Assembly (NCBI GenBank): GCA_900299205.1
Contig: OMIW01000174.1
Span: 1-6,070, forward strand
Source of the DNA: Pseudomonadota bacterium
Lineage (GTDB): Bacteria > Bdellovibrionota_C > UBA2361 > OMIW01
Direction of reading: 5' to 3'
Length of the DNA stretch: 6,070 bases
Shown: positions 1 to 5,879 of the stretch, piece by piece
Position numbering within the stretch: position 1 is the first letter of the stretch
How the letters are laid out: every line of letters begins with the position of its first letter
Notes under the pieces: model-generated
What the model was told of the DNA's origin: nothing
What the model saw: only the letters and a program-made list of their open reading frames with translations
Database searches by the model: none
Position numbers and translations under genes: made by a program

Positions 1-295
1 AGAGATCTTCAAAATTTTCCTTCAGAAGTTCAAACAGGGCGGACCACACCGCATAATTAGCCTCAATCCTCGCACGCTGGTTGGCCGCTTTTATCTTGTA
101 CGCCTTATCGAGTTGTCCCAGATAAGTTTGATAAGCATCACTCAATCGTTGCCGCGCCGCATTTATCCCCTCACGGTCTTTGGCCTCTCGTCGAGCATAC
201 CGAGCGATCTCCTCAGGGTCGAGCCTGAACCCTCCCTGCCGCGAGTCTTGACCCTTATCACCGCCACGGGCTGAGCTGAGGAGTTTTAGGAACAT
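1..295 (-). CDS. Hypothetical charged helical protein, N-terminal part (runs off the window)
   Basis: This is an open minus-strand frame from an ATG at 295 to the window edge, giving 98 codons without a stop. I do not recognise the product. Residues 1-30 are Gly/Arg/Ser-rich with one short hydrophobic patch (MFLKLL). From about residue 30 (LDPEEIARYARREAKDRE) onward it is rich in Ala, Arg, Lys, Glu and Gln with no prolines or glycine clusters, which suggests long amphipathic helices or a coiled coil. There is no clear signal peptide or membrane segment. The ATG is the only start in the frame: an in-frame TGA lies about 55 bases upstream with no ATG, GTG or TTG between. No Shine-Dalgarno sequence precedes it. 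A TACAAT box (310-315) would place transcription start within about 10 bases of the ATG, so the message may be nearly leaderless. It lies 172 bases after murG on the same strand, where murC is often found, but it has no Mur-ligase P-loop. Confidence 0.6.
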   Translation of the reverse strand, partial: MFLKLLSSARGGDKGQDSRQGGFRLDPEEIARYARREAKDREGINAARQRLSDAYQTYLGQLDKAYKIKAANQRARIEANYAVWSALFELLKENFEDL

Positions 296-467
296 AGCGA
301 GGGCTGGATATTGTAAAAGGCTAAAAGACCGCCCAGATGAGCGCCTATCTCAAAACAAGAACAGCCTAGTACCTAGGGATATTGACGATAAAGGGCAGTG
401 CGTTACCTTACGGCGATGAGGTATAACGACTCCACCAACTCCTCAAAAAGGAAAAGTCATCCTCGGT
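296..467. other. Intergenic region between murG and the hypothetical gene
   Basis: This is a 172-base gap with no supported gene. Reading on the minus strand after the murG stop there is T-rich sequence but no GC-rich stem followed by a T run, so I see no convincing terminator. A TACAAT -10-like box (310-315, minus) lies just upstream of the hypothetical gene but has no good -35 box. A small CTAG-containing inverted repeat lies at 365-377. Confidence 0.5.
365..377. repeat. Short inverted repeat CCTAG-tac-CTAGG
   Basis: Two perfect 5-base arms flank a 3-base centre in the gap downstream of murG. The CTAG tetranucleotide, which is rare in many bacterial genomes, occurs in both arms. As RNA it would form only a 5-bp stem with no T run after it, so it is not a standard terminator. 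It could be a small protein-binding site or chance. Confidence 0.25.
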
Positions 468-1544
468 CTACCCCCGCTTTCGCAAAAGTGCCAATACGCC
501 ATCCGCGATTCGAGCCGCTGCGGCCGCATCATCGCTCCCCTCTCCCGGCTTTTTCTGAAACGACTCGTAAGCAATCGGGTCAAGCATCTCCTCCAGATGA
601 GCCTGCATACGGCTCGCGAAAGCGGCTCCCTCAGGACATACCACCCCCTGACCCCGCTCGACGAGAAGACGGGCGTTGTAATGTTGTTCCTCGGCTCCCG
701 GTAGCGGAACAAGAATCGATGGACGACCGGTATATCGGAGCTCCCTCATCATCCCAAGACCCGAGCGACTGATAACGATCGATGCCCACTGATAGGCTTC
801 GGTCATCGAATCAATAAAGGTCACCACTGTCGCATCAACCCCTGCATTATGATAGGCGTCGCGAACCGACTCTACCCACTCAGGTCTACACTGATGACGA
901 ACCTTCAAACCCCGCTCAGCGAAAAATGGCGCGAGAGCGATTCCCACCTCATCGAGCGCACGAGCTCCTTGCGAACCCCCGGTAATTAAAACCGTACGCC
1001 GTTCCTCCGCAGAAAACGGCACGAAGGTCGACCTTATTAGCTCAGGTCGCAGCGGCTGTCCGGTTACTACGGTGTGCGCCCACACCGGCATGTGTGCGTC
1101 TGAAAAGCTCACCGAGCACTTTGTCGCTACAACGCTTAACGCCCAGTTTGCCCACCCGGGCCGCCGCTCTGCCTCGTGGATCCACGTTCGAACTCCCCGC
1201 AAAGCCCCGACCGCAACCGGCAGCACCGATGCGTACCCACCAACACCGATAACCACCCCCGGCTGAAGCTGTCGCACAAGACTCCACGCCTGAAGCAGTC
1301 CGGCTGGAAGATGAAGGAGCCATGCGACTACTCCACGCATGCCCATGCGTCTGAGCTTACGCGAGAGCACGACATACCGAGGATACCCACCCCCATCAAC
1401 AAGCTTCTCTTCGAGTGGGGTGCCCGCACCAACAAACGCTATCCTCACCTCGGGATCAGCCCGCTTGAGGGCATCGGCAATGTAGAGAGCCGGAAGGAGA
1501 TGACCTCCTGTTCCACTTGCTGCGATAAGAATTGTTCCTGACAT
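468..1544 (-). CDS. murG: MurG, lipid II synthase (UDP-GlcNAc:lipid I GlcNAc transferase)
   Basis: MurG is a GT-B fold, peripheral inner-membrane enzyme that transfers GlcNAc from UDP-GlcNAc to lipid I, making lipid II on the cytoplasmic face. Visible motifs, counted from the ATG at 1544, are GTGGH (11-15), the acceptor-side GGYAS (102-106), GGSQGA (189-194), SRSGLGMMRE (259-268, with the conserved Glu near its end) and PGAEEQHYNA (282-291). The frame stays open to an ATG at 1607. I choose 1544 because it gives 358 aa (E. coli 355), puts the glycine loop at the usual distance from the N-terminus, and has GGGAG 4 bases upstream. Two motifs depart from consensus: the usual HEQN reads HEAE (123-126), and the usual GNPVR reads GQPLR (162-166). 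It is the last of the four Mur/Fts genes, 66 bases after ftsW, and is not followed by murC. Assignment is firm; the effect of HEAE is unknown. Confidence 0.96.
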   Translation of the reverse strand: MSGTILIAASGTGGHLLPALYIADALKRADPEVRIAFVGAGTPLEEKLVDGGGYPRYVVLSRKLRRMGMRGVVAWLLHLPAGLLQAWSLVRQLQPGVVIGVGGYASVLPVAVGALRGVRTWIHEAERRPGWANWALSVVATKCSVSFSDAHMPVWAHTVVTGQPLRPELIRSTFVPFSAEERRTVLITGGSQGARALDEVGIALAPFFAERGLKVRHQCRPEWVESVRDAYHNAGVDATVVTFIDSMTEAYQWASIVISRSGLGMMRELRYTGRPSILVPLPGAEEQHYNARLLVERGQGVVCPEGAAFASRMQAHLEEMLDPIAYESFQKKPGEGSDDAAAAARIADGVLALLRKRG

Positions 1545-1548
1545 ACGG

Positions 1549-1553
1549 CTCCC
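1549..1553 (-). promoter_or_regulatory. Ribosome binding site of murG
   Basis: GGGAG on the minus strand lies 4 bases before the ATG at 1544. It supports this start over the upstream in-frame ATG at 1607, which has no Shine-Dalgarno sequence before it and lies 3 bases beyond the ftsW stop. The spacing is slightly short. Confidence 0.55.
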
Positions 1554-1610
1554 ATGAAAGCACCCTTGATAGAGTGTGGCCACCACATGCGGCAGCATCC
1601 TCTCCATCGA

Positions 1611-2738
1611 TTACAAAAAACCGCGCTGACGCGAGCGAAGCAGTCCCAGCATCATGCCGATCGATGCAAGCGTGCTCACCAGACTCGAACCTCCGTATCC
1701 GATCAACGGCAACACTAGCCCCTTCGTCGGCAACATGCCACTGACAACCCCCATATTAAGGAATGCAGGGAGCGCCACCATCACCGTCAAGCCGACGGCG
1801 AGAGTAAAGGCGAACATATCACCAGAGAGGCGACGCGCCAAAAGAAGTCCCCGCCACAAGAGGACAAGAAAAACGCACAGTACCGCGACGCACCCAACAA
1901 AGCCAAGCTCCTCGCCGATCAGGGCAAAAATAAAATCGGTGTGAGCGGCGGGGAGAAAAAAGAGCTTCTGCTTGCTCGCTCCCAGTCCTACGCCCCACAC
2001 ATCCCCACTCCCGAGCGCAATGAGCGACTGATCTAGCTGATACCCTTTACCTCGTGGATCGGCACCCGGATTAAGGAAATGAACGACCCGCGACATCCGA
2101 TACGAAGAGGTCACAACGAGAAGTGTCGCGAGAAGAGCCGCACCCCCGACAACCGTGCCAAGATACCGCCACGGCACCCCTGCTGCGATACTCATCGCAA
2201 AGATCACCGCGCAAAGAACCGCTGTGCTCCCGAAATCTGGCTGAGATAAGAACAGAGCCGCGAGCACGCCCATCAGGAGCGCAGGCCGTATAACCCCCAC
2301 TCCAAATCGGTGAAGTTCATGTTCATGACGGGCAAAAAAGCTTGCGATAAAGATTACAAAGAAAAGCTTTACCACCTCGCCCGGCTGGGCCGCAGTAACG
2401 CCTAAATTAATCCACCGCCGAGCCCCACCATCACGCAATCCAATCCCGGGAATGATAGTAAGGAGCAACAACCCGACGCACAGGGGATAGAGATACTTCG
2501 CATACTCTTTCACCCGACTCATGTTCACAAACGAGAGAACAAACATCGCGACAAGGCCGATTGAGGCCGCTACCCCCTGCTTTTTGACGTAGTAAAGGGG
2601 GTCACCATGAACCTTTTCAGCGCTGACCCCTGTCGCGGAGTAGATCATCACAAGTCCGAACATCACCAAAAGTACCGCGATTCCGACAAGGGTACGGTCG
2701 GCAACAAGGGGCGGGCGGAGTTCTCGGGGTGTTGCCAT
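1611..2738 (-). CDS. ftsW: FtsW, septal peptidoglycan glycosyltransferase (SEDS family)
   Basis: This is a polytopic inner-membrane SEDS polymerase that makes septal glycan strands from lipid II, normally together with the transpeptidase FtsI. At 375 aa it has about ten hydrophobic segments, starting near residue 17. Family motifs in order are GGARRWI (104-110), QPGE (118-121), QPDFGST (166-172), QSLIALGSG (237-245), HTDFIFALIGEELGF (266-280), LPTKG (336-340) and GYGGSSL (347-353). Asp268 in HTDFIF matches the essential SEDS aspartate. LPAAHTDFIF and the division-gene neighbours favour FtsW over RodA. The normally conserved Gln before the N(I/M)GV motif is Pro324 here (ALPAFLNMGV). Start: ATG at 2738, with only a weak GAG 8 bases upstream. 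A 71-base gap separates it from murD and a 66-base gap from murG. FtsI is not in this window. Confidence 0.95.
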   Translation of the reverse strand: MATPRELRPPLVADRTLVGIAVLLVMFGLVMIYSATGVSAEKVHGDPLYYVKKQGVAASIGLVAMFVLSFVNMSRVKEYAKYLYPLCVGLLLLTIIPGIGLRDGGARRWINLGVTAAQPGEVVKLFFVIFIASFFARHEHELHRFGVGVIRPALLMGVLAALFLSQPDFGSTAVLCAVIFAMSIAAGVPWRYLGTVVGGAALLATLLVVTSSYRMSRVVHFLNPGADPRGKGYQLDQSLIALGSGDVWGVGLGASKQKLFFLPAAHTDFIFALIGEELGFVGCVAVLCVFLVLLWRGLLLARRLSGDMFAFTLAVGLTVMVALPAFLNMGVVSGMLPTKGLVLPLIGYGGSSLVSTLASIGMMLGLLRSRQRGFL

Positions 2739-2798
2739 AGGTGATACTCAAAAAAAATGCCGGTGCCGGGACAAAACAAGAAAAAAGATGAGCCCTGT

Positions 2799-2814
2799 TG
2801 TAGCATATGCTACA
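2799..2814. repeat. Perfect 16-bp palindrome over the murD stop codon
   Basis: TGTAGCATATGCTACA is perfectly self-complementary. It spans the last bases and the TAG stop (2810-2812) of murD and extends into the murD-ftsW gap. As DNA it has the size and symmetry of an operator for a dimeric regulator (a TGTA-N8-TACA layout). As RNA it could fold as a 6-bp stem with a 4-base AUAU loop, with six T residues following about 10 bases later on the minus strand. That is weak for a terminator. Confidence 0.4.
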
Positions 2815-4357
2815 TTGCACCAGTTTTATCCTCGCGTCCTCCCGGACCAAGATACTCCCTCACAAACTCCTTAAATCGATCCCCCCGATCCTCAAAGCTC
2901 CGAAACTCGTCAAAGCTCGCGGCACCGGGGGAAAAGAGCACGACCTCCTGAACCCCCCGCTCTGGAGGGCTACAGCCTCTCGACATAACAAGCCGAACCG
3001 CATCGGCTACTGCATCAACGCGCGCTACTGCGATTCCCCACTCCAACGCGAACCGCTCGAGAAGGGGACCATCTTTCCCAAAACAGACAACCGATACGAC
3101 CCGGCGAGCCGATTCGTCACGAACAAGCGAAAAAAGGGGATCCCATGACCCAGCCTTTACGAGCCCCCCTATCATCACCACGACACTATGACGAGGATAC
3201 TGGGCGACGACACTCTCAACCGCTGCGACCGTCGCAGCAACCGTCGTCGACTTTGAGTCGTTGATGACAACCCGACCTTCCCACCGTCCCACCACCTCGG
3301 TCCGATGAGGGAGCCCCGTGAACGACGCGACCATTCGCTCGAATGCGGCGACCGGACCTCCTTTGATTCGAAAGGCAGCGAACGCTGCGGCGAAATTGTA
3401 TCGATGATGAAGCCCCTCAAGTGGGGCATCACCAAGCTCTACGACCCCCTCCTCCACCGGAATACCGTTCGCTCCATCTCCGTCCCGACAAAATCGATAC
3501 AGCAAACGATCGCGCTCCTCCTCCGGAGCATAATCGATCACCACGCCATTAGCACCAGCCGGAATCGCACGACCAAACCAAATCACCGAGCTTTTTATCT
3601 CTTCGGCGGCGCTCCTCACCAACGGATCATCGCTATTGAGCACCGCGACCTTACGTTCATCGTGTCGCTGAAAGAGACGCAGCTTCGCCTCGCGGTACCT
3701 ATCCATTGATCCGTGACGCTCGAGATGATTCTCCGAGAGGTTCAGAAACAGCCCTACCTCTGGAGACAACACCGTGCAGCTCTCGAGCTGATAACTAGAC
3801 GCTTCTGCGACGAGCATATCGAATTGCTTATCGTAACCAATTGCCGCCACCACCGGGGTGCCCACGTTACCGCATAAAAAGGATCGCACTCCCGCTTCGC
3901 ACCATGCGGCATGGATCAGAGAGACCGTTGTGCTCTTGCCGTTACTCCCCGTAACGACCGTCGCGGGGACCCCTGAAGCCTCGATGCCGAGCTCAAACTC
4001 CCCTACCATCGGCACCCCAAGTCGCGCAATCGCCTCCGCCGTCGGACTAGTGAGCGAAACGCCAGGGCTCAAAACCACCCCCGAGAGACCCTCGATAAAG
4101 GGAGCCACCGCATCTCCATCAACCCCCCAATAAACCTCCCCTCCCGCATCACGAATCGCCGCAACCTCCGCACCGTGGGAAGAGCCTCGGTGAAATGTTT
4201 CTTCGTCTCGGCGCTCTAGGCAGATAGGTCGCGCCCCGTGACGGATCAGGAAGTGCGCCGTGGCGATACCGCTGACACCAAGGCCAACCACCCCGACTCG
4301 GGCTCCCGCGGCAGTCACCGCTCGGATTATCGCATTTACTGACCCTTCTGTTACCAC
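2810..4357 (-). CDS. murD: MurD, UDP-N-acetylmuramoyl-L-alanine:D-glutamate ligase
   Basis: MurD is a cytoplasmic ATP-dependent ligase adding D-Glu to UDP-MurNAc-L-Ala. Three Mur-ligase domains are visible. The N-terminal UDP-binding domain has VVGLGVSG (23-30). The central ATPase has P-loop TGSNGKST (136-143, Lys141), EASSYQLES (185-193, metal-binding Glu185), LNLSENHLERHG (205-216) and YREAKLRLF (221-229, Lys225 matching the carbamylated lysine). The C-terminal domain has GLPHRTE (348-354), NDSKST (366-371) and SPGAASFDEF (476-485). Asp is usual where Asn210 stands in ENH. At 515 aa it is about 75 residues longer than E. coli MurD; the extra length is spread over both ends and loops near 52-75, 290-305 and 460-470. 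The start is a GTG at 4357 after purine-rich sequence (GAGGAAAAAGAGGAA). A GTG at codon 14 is an alternative but has no ribosome site. The stop codon lies inside a 16-bp palindrome. Confidence 0.95.
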   Translation of the reverse strand: MVTEGSVNAIIRAVTAAGARVGVVGLGVSGIATAHFLIRHGARPICLERRDEETFHRGSSHGAEVAAIRDAGGEVYWGVDGDAVAPFIEGLSGVVLSPGVSLTSPTAEAIARLGVPMVGEFELGIEASGVPATVVTGSNGKSTTVSLIHAAWCEAGVRSFLCGNVGTPVVAAIGYDKQFDMLVAEASSYQLESCTVLSPEVGLFLNLSENHLERHGSMDRYREAKLRLFQRHDERKVAVLNSDDPLVRSAAEEIKSSVIWFGRAIPAGANGVVIDYAPEEERDRLLYRFCRDGDGANGIPVEEGVVELGDAPLEGLHHRYNFAAAFAAFRIKGGPVAAFERMVASFTGLPHRTEVVGRWEGRVVINDSKSTTVAATVAAVESVVAQYPRHSVVVMIGGLVKAGSWDPLFSLVRDESARRVVSVVCFGKDGPLLERFALEWGIAVARVDAVADAVRLVMSRGCSPPERGVQEVVLFSPGAASFDEFRSFEDRGDRFKEFVREYLGPGGREDKTGAM

Positions 4358-4430
4358 TTCCTCTTTTTCCTCAGCACTTGATAGTTGATTCCGTAAACTC
4401 CACCGAAAAAAATGCTTGTGAGATCGTTCC

Positions 4431-5510
4431 TCACCGCAGCTTCAAAGTTGTCAACGAAAGAAGCGCGAGCACTACCGATATAATCCAAAACCTCACAATA
4501 ATTTTTGGTTCAGCCCACCCTTTGAGCTCAAAATGGTGATGAATCGGCGCCATCTTAAATACCCGCTTCTTCCTCCATTTATACGAATACCGCTGAATGA
4601 TGACCGAGAGGGTCTCGACTACAAATATCCCCCCCGAGACAACAAGCATCAGCTCCTGCTTACAGAGAACAGAGACAAATCCGAGAATCCCTCCCAGGGC
4701 GAGCGCCCCCGTATCCCCCATAAACACCTGAGCAGGGAAGGTGTTGTACCACAAAAAGCCAAGTCCCGAAGCAACAACCGCGGCGAGAATAATGCTGATT
4801 TCACCAAGATTGGGGACATACAGGACACCTATGTATTCGGCGATCCTCGCGTGTCCCGAAACATAACAGAACACCGCATAAGTCGCTGCAACCGTCATAA
4901 CCGGACCAATCGCGAGCCCATCCAGGCCATCCGTCAGGTTGACTGCATTCGAGGTCCCGATGACAACGAATATGACAAAAGGGATGAAAAGAATCCCGAG
5001 CGGAATCGCGGCCTGCTTGAAGAAAGGAAGCTGAAGAGTCGATGGGAATGCTGACCACAAAAGCCACCCAGCTGCGATGCCTGCGACGGAGACCTGCAAT
5101 AGCAGTTTTTGTCGCTCGCTTAGCCCTTTTGAATCTTGCTTAGTAATCTTTTTCCAATCATCAAGAAATCCGACGTAAGCAAAAAGATTGAAGACAACCA
5201 GCGCAACCCAAACCGCACCGACCGAGAGGTCACAAAAAAGAAGAGATGAAAGGGTCACCGCAACCACAATCACCAACCCTCCCATCGTGGGCGTTCCCCT
5301 CTTCGTTTCATGCTCACGGGGGCCATCATCTCGAATGGGCTGTCCCTTCACCCCCATCCGGTGCAACCGACGGATAAAGAGTGGTTCAACAACGAGCAAA
5401 AAAAGGAAACAGAAAAAAAACGCCGAAAGACACCGAAATGTCTGATACCGAAAGACATTGAGCACGGCGTAGTAGCCAGAGAGGCCTTGATAGAGAAGAT
5501 GGTAAAGCAC
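4431..5510 (-). CDS. mraY: MraY, phospho-MurNAc-pentapeptide translocase (lipid I synthase)
   Basis: MraY is an integral membrane enzyme that transfers phospho-MurNAc-pentapeptide from UDP to undecaprenyl phosphate, forming lipid I. About ten membrane segments are visible. Key motifs are DDGPREHETKRGTPTMGG (61-78), FLDDWKK with the catalytic Asp pair (117-118), NLTDGLDGL (191-199), FMGDTGAL (263-270, Asp266) and PIHHHFELKGW (322-332, His324). The conserved end VRFWIIS is present. The frame is open further up to a TTG at 5657, which would add about 49 unrelated residues. I place the start at the GTG at 5510: it gives 359 aa (E. coli 360), starts with LYHLLY as many MraY proteins do, keeps Lys70 and His324 at E. 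coli numbers, and has GGAG 5 bases upstream. It is first of the four-gene run, 73 bases before murD. The N-terminal segment FFFCFLF is encoded partly by a T8 run. Confidence 0.97.
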   Translation of the reverse strand: MLYHLLYQGLSGYYAVLNVFRYQTFRCLSAFFFCFLFLLVVEPLFIRRLHRMGVKGQPIRDDGPREHETKRGTPTMGGLVIVVAVTLSSLLFCDLSVGAVWVALVVFNLFAYVGFLDDWKKITKQDSKGLSERQKLLLQVSVAGIAAGWLLWSAFPSTLQLPFFKQAAIPLGILFIPFVIFVVIGTSNAVNLTDGLDGLAIGPVMTVAATYAVFCYVSGHARIAEYIGVLYVPNLGEISIILAAVVASGLGFLWYNTFPAQVFMGDTGALALGGILGFVSVLCKQELMLVVSGGIFVVETLSVIIQRYSYKWRKKRVFKMAPIHHHFELKGWAEPKIIVRFWIISVVLALLSLTTLKLR

Positions 5511-5718
5511 AGATGCTCCAGAAGAAGGGGTATCGGGCGATTCGATGTGGACAGTAGCGAACACTGCAGGTATGCGCAACAAAAGCCGCCGTTGGAGGAC
5601 TATACCGTAAGTGGGAATTGGTTTCGATGGTAGCGAGAGAAAACAAAAACATTCCAATCAATTGCCCCAGCAGCAAAAGACTGGTCCGGGCCAACATTGT
5701 TGAGCTCACTCCACTCAT
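5386..5718 (-). CDS. Doubtful small ORF overlapping the mraY start
   Basis: A 110-codon frame runs from an ATG at 5718 to a stop at 5386, in a different frame from mraY. Its first 35 codons read as a hydrophobic peptide (TSLLLLGQLIGMFLFSLATI, roughly residues 10-29) after a short polar start, as in a membrane anchor or signal peptide. After residue 50 the composition is Cys/Pro/Arg-rich and looks random, and the last 125 bases lie inside mraY. A GGATAGG sequence lies 4 bases upstream of the ATG. Only the N-terminal part could be meaningful, for example as a leader peptide. It may equally be chance. Confidence 0.12.
   Translation of the reverse strand: MSGVSSTMLARTSLLLLGQLIGMFLFSLATIETNSHLRYSPPTAAFVAHTCSVRYCPHRIARYPFFWSICALPSSLSRPLWLLRRAQCLSVSDISVSFGVFFLFPFFARC
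5516..5519 (-). promoter_or_regulatory. Ribosome binding site of mraY
   Basis: GGAG on the minus strand lies 5 bases before the GTG at 5510. With the protein alignment it fixes the mraY start and argues against the TTG at 5657. Confidence 0.5.
5599..5627 (-). promoter_or_regulatory. Candidate promoter of the mraY-murD-ftsW-murG operon
   Basis: Reading on the minus strand, TCGAAA (5622-5627, 4 of 6 to TTGACA) is followed by exactly 17 bases and TATAGT (5599-5604, 5 of 6 to TATAAT). Transcription would begin near 5592, giving a leader of roughly 80 bases before the mraY GTG. No better sigma-70-type pair was seen between the divergent genes on this strand. This is a pattern match only. Confidence 0.4.
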
Positions 5719-5738
5719 CGCGCCTATCCAAAAAAGGT

Positions 5739-5770
5739 TTGACACAGAAAAACGGGGGGGGGGGTAAAAT
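5739..5770 (+). promoter_or_regulatory. Candidate phase-variable promoter of the TadE-like gene
   Basis: A perfect TTGACA (5739-5744) and TAAAAT (5765-5770, 5 of 6 to TATAAT) face the plus-strand gene. The spacer is CAGAAAAAC plus 11 G, or 20 bases, against an optimum near 17. At exactly 17 bases from this -35 the hexamer is GGGTAA, which is not a -10 box. The sequenced state should therefore be weak, and shorter G tracts (8 or 9) should be stronger. Spacer homopolymers of this kind control promoters of Neisseria porA and opc. The function here is inferred. Confidence 0.45.
5754..5764. repeat. Homopolymer of 11 G in a promoter spacer
   Basis: Eleven uninterrupted G residues form the longest homopolymer in the window. 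The next longest are runs of 7-8 bases, for example A8 at 5413-5420 inside mraY and A8 at 2750-2757 before ftsW. The run is non-coding in both annotated genes and sits between the -35 and -10 boxes of the plus-strand candidate promoter. Tracts of this length are prone to slippage, and also to sequencing error. Confidence 0.9.
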
Positions 5771-5866
5771 CAACCTATTGATGAGAACAGTTATTCAAAA
5801 TGAGATAAAAGAGGGCGATTGTCACTACGGCCTGGGGGAGTTCGCCGTGATATGTCCGGGGAGAGC

Positions 5867-5872
5867 GAGGAG
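5867..5872 (+). promoter_or_regulatory. Ribosome binding site of the TadE-like gene
   Basis: GAGGAG lies 7 bases before the ATG at 5880, a near-ideal site. It favours 5880 over the in-frame ATGs at 5781 and 5901. Confidence 0.7.
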
Positions 5873-5879
5873 AAGCTGT

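Larger units (their letters stand above)
5511..5879. other. Divergent intergenic region between mraY and the TadE-like gene
   Basis: These 369 bases separate two divergent genes. Nearest mraY are its GGAG ribosome site (5516-5519) and a candidate minus promoter (5599-5627). The middle holds a doubtful small minus ORF. Further right are a candidate plus promoter with an 11-G spacer tract (5739-5770), a roughly 100-base leader and the GAGGAG ribosome site of the TadE-like gene (5867-5872). No RNA gene or known riboswitch was recognised. Confidence 0.6.

Noticed and set aside
418-452. Minus-strand promoter (TTGAGG to TATACC) after murG
   Set aside because: The spacer is only 15 bases and both boxes are imperfect, so it is too weak to annotate.
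1545-1607. Longer murG start at the ATG at 1607 (379 aa)
   Set aside because: It has no Shine-Dalgarno sequence, and it would add 21 residues before the first beta strand that MurG proteins do not have.
2752-2775. Possible intrinsic terminator (CCGGCACCGGC followed by T8) before ftsW
   Set aside because: The inverted repeat supports only a 3-bp stem with a 4-base loop, too weak for a terminator, and it would cut off essential ftsW and murG.
398-5633. Numerous plus-strand ORFs of 64-173 codons opposite the Mur/Fts genes
   Set aside because: They lie antisense to well-conserved genes, have Arg/Pro/Ser-rich composition typical of reverse-frame translation, and show no recognisable motif.
5511-5657. 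N-terminal extension of mraY to a TTG at 5657 (408 aa)
   Set aside because: The added residues resemble no MraY N-terminus. The GTG at 5510 gives the standard length, E. coli-like residue numbering and a ribosome site.
5774-5807. Second plus-strand promoter using TTGATG and TGAGAT
   Set aside because: The spacing is 17 but the -10 box matches only 3 of 6. The upstream TTGACA/TAAAAT pair is far better despite its 20-base spacer.
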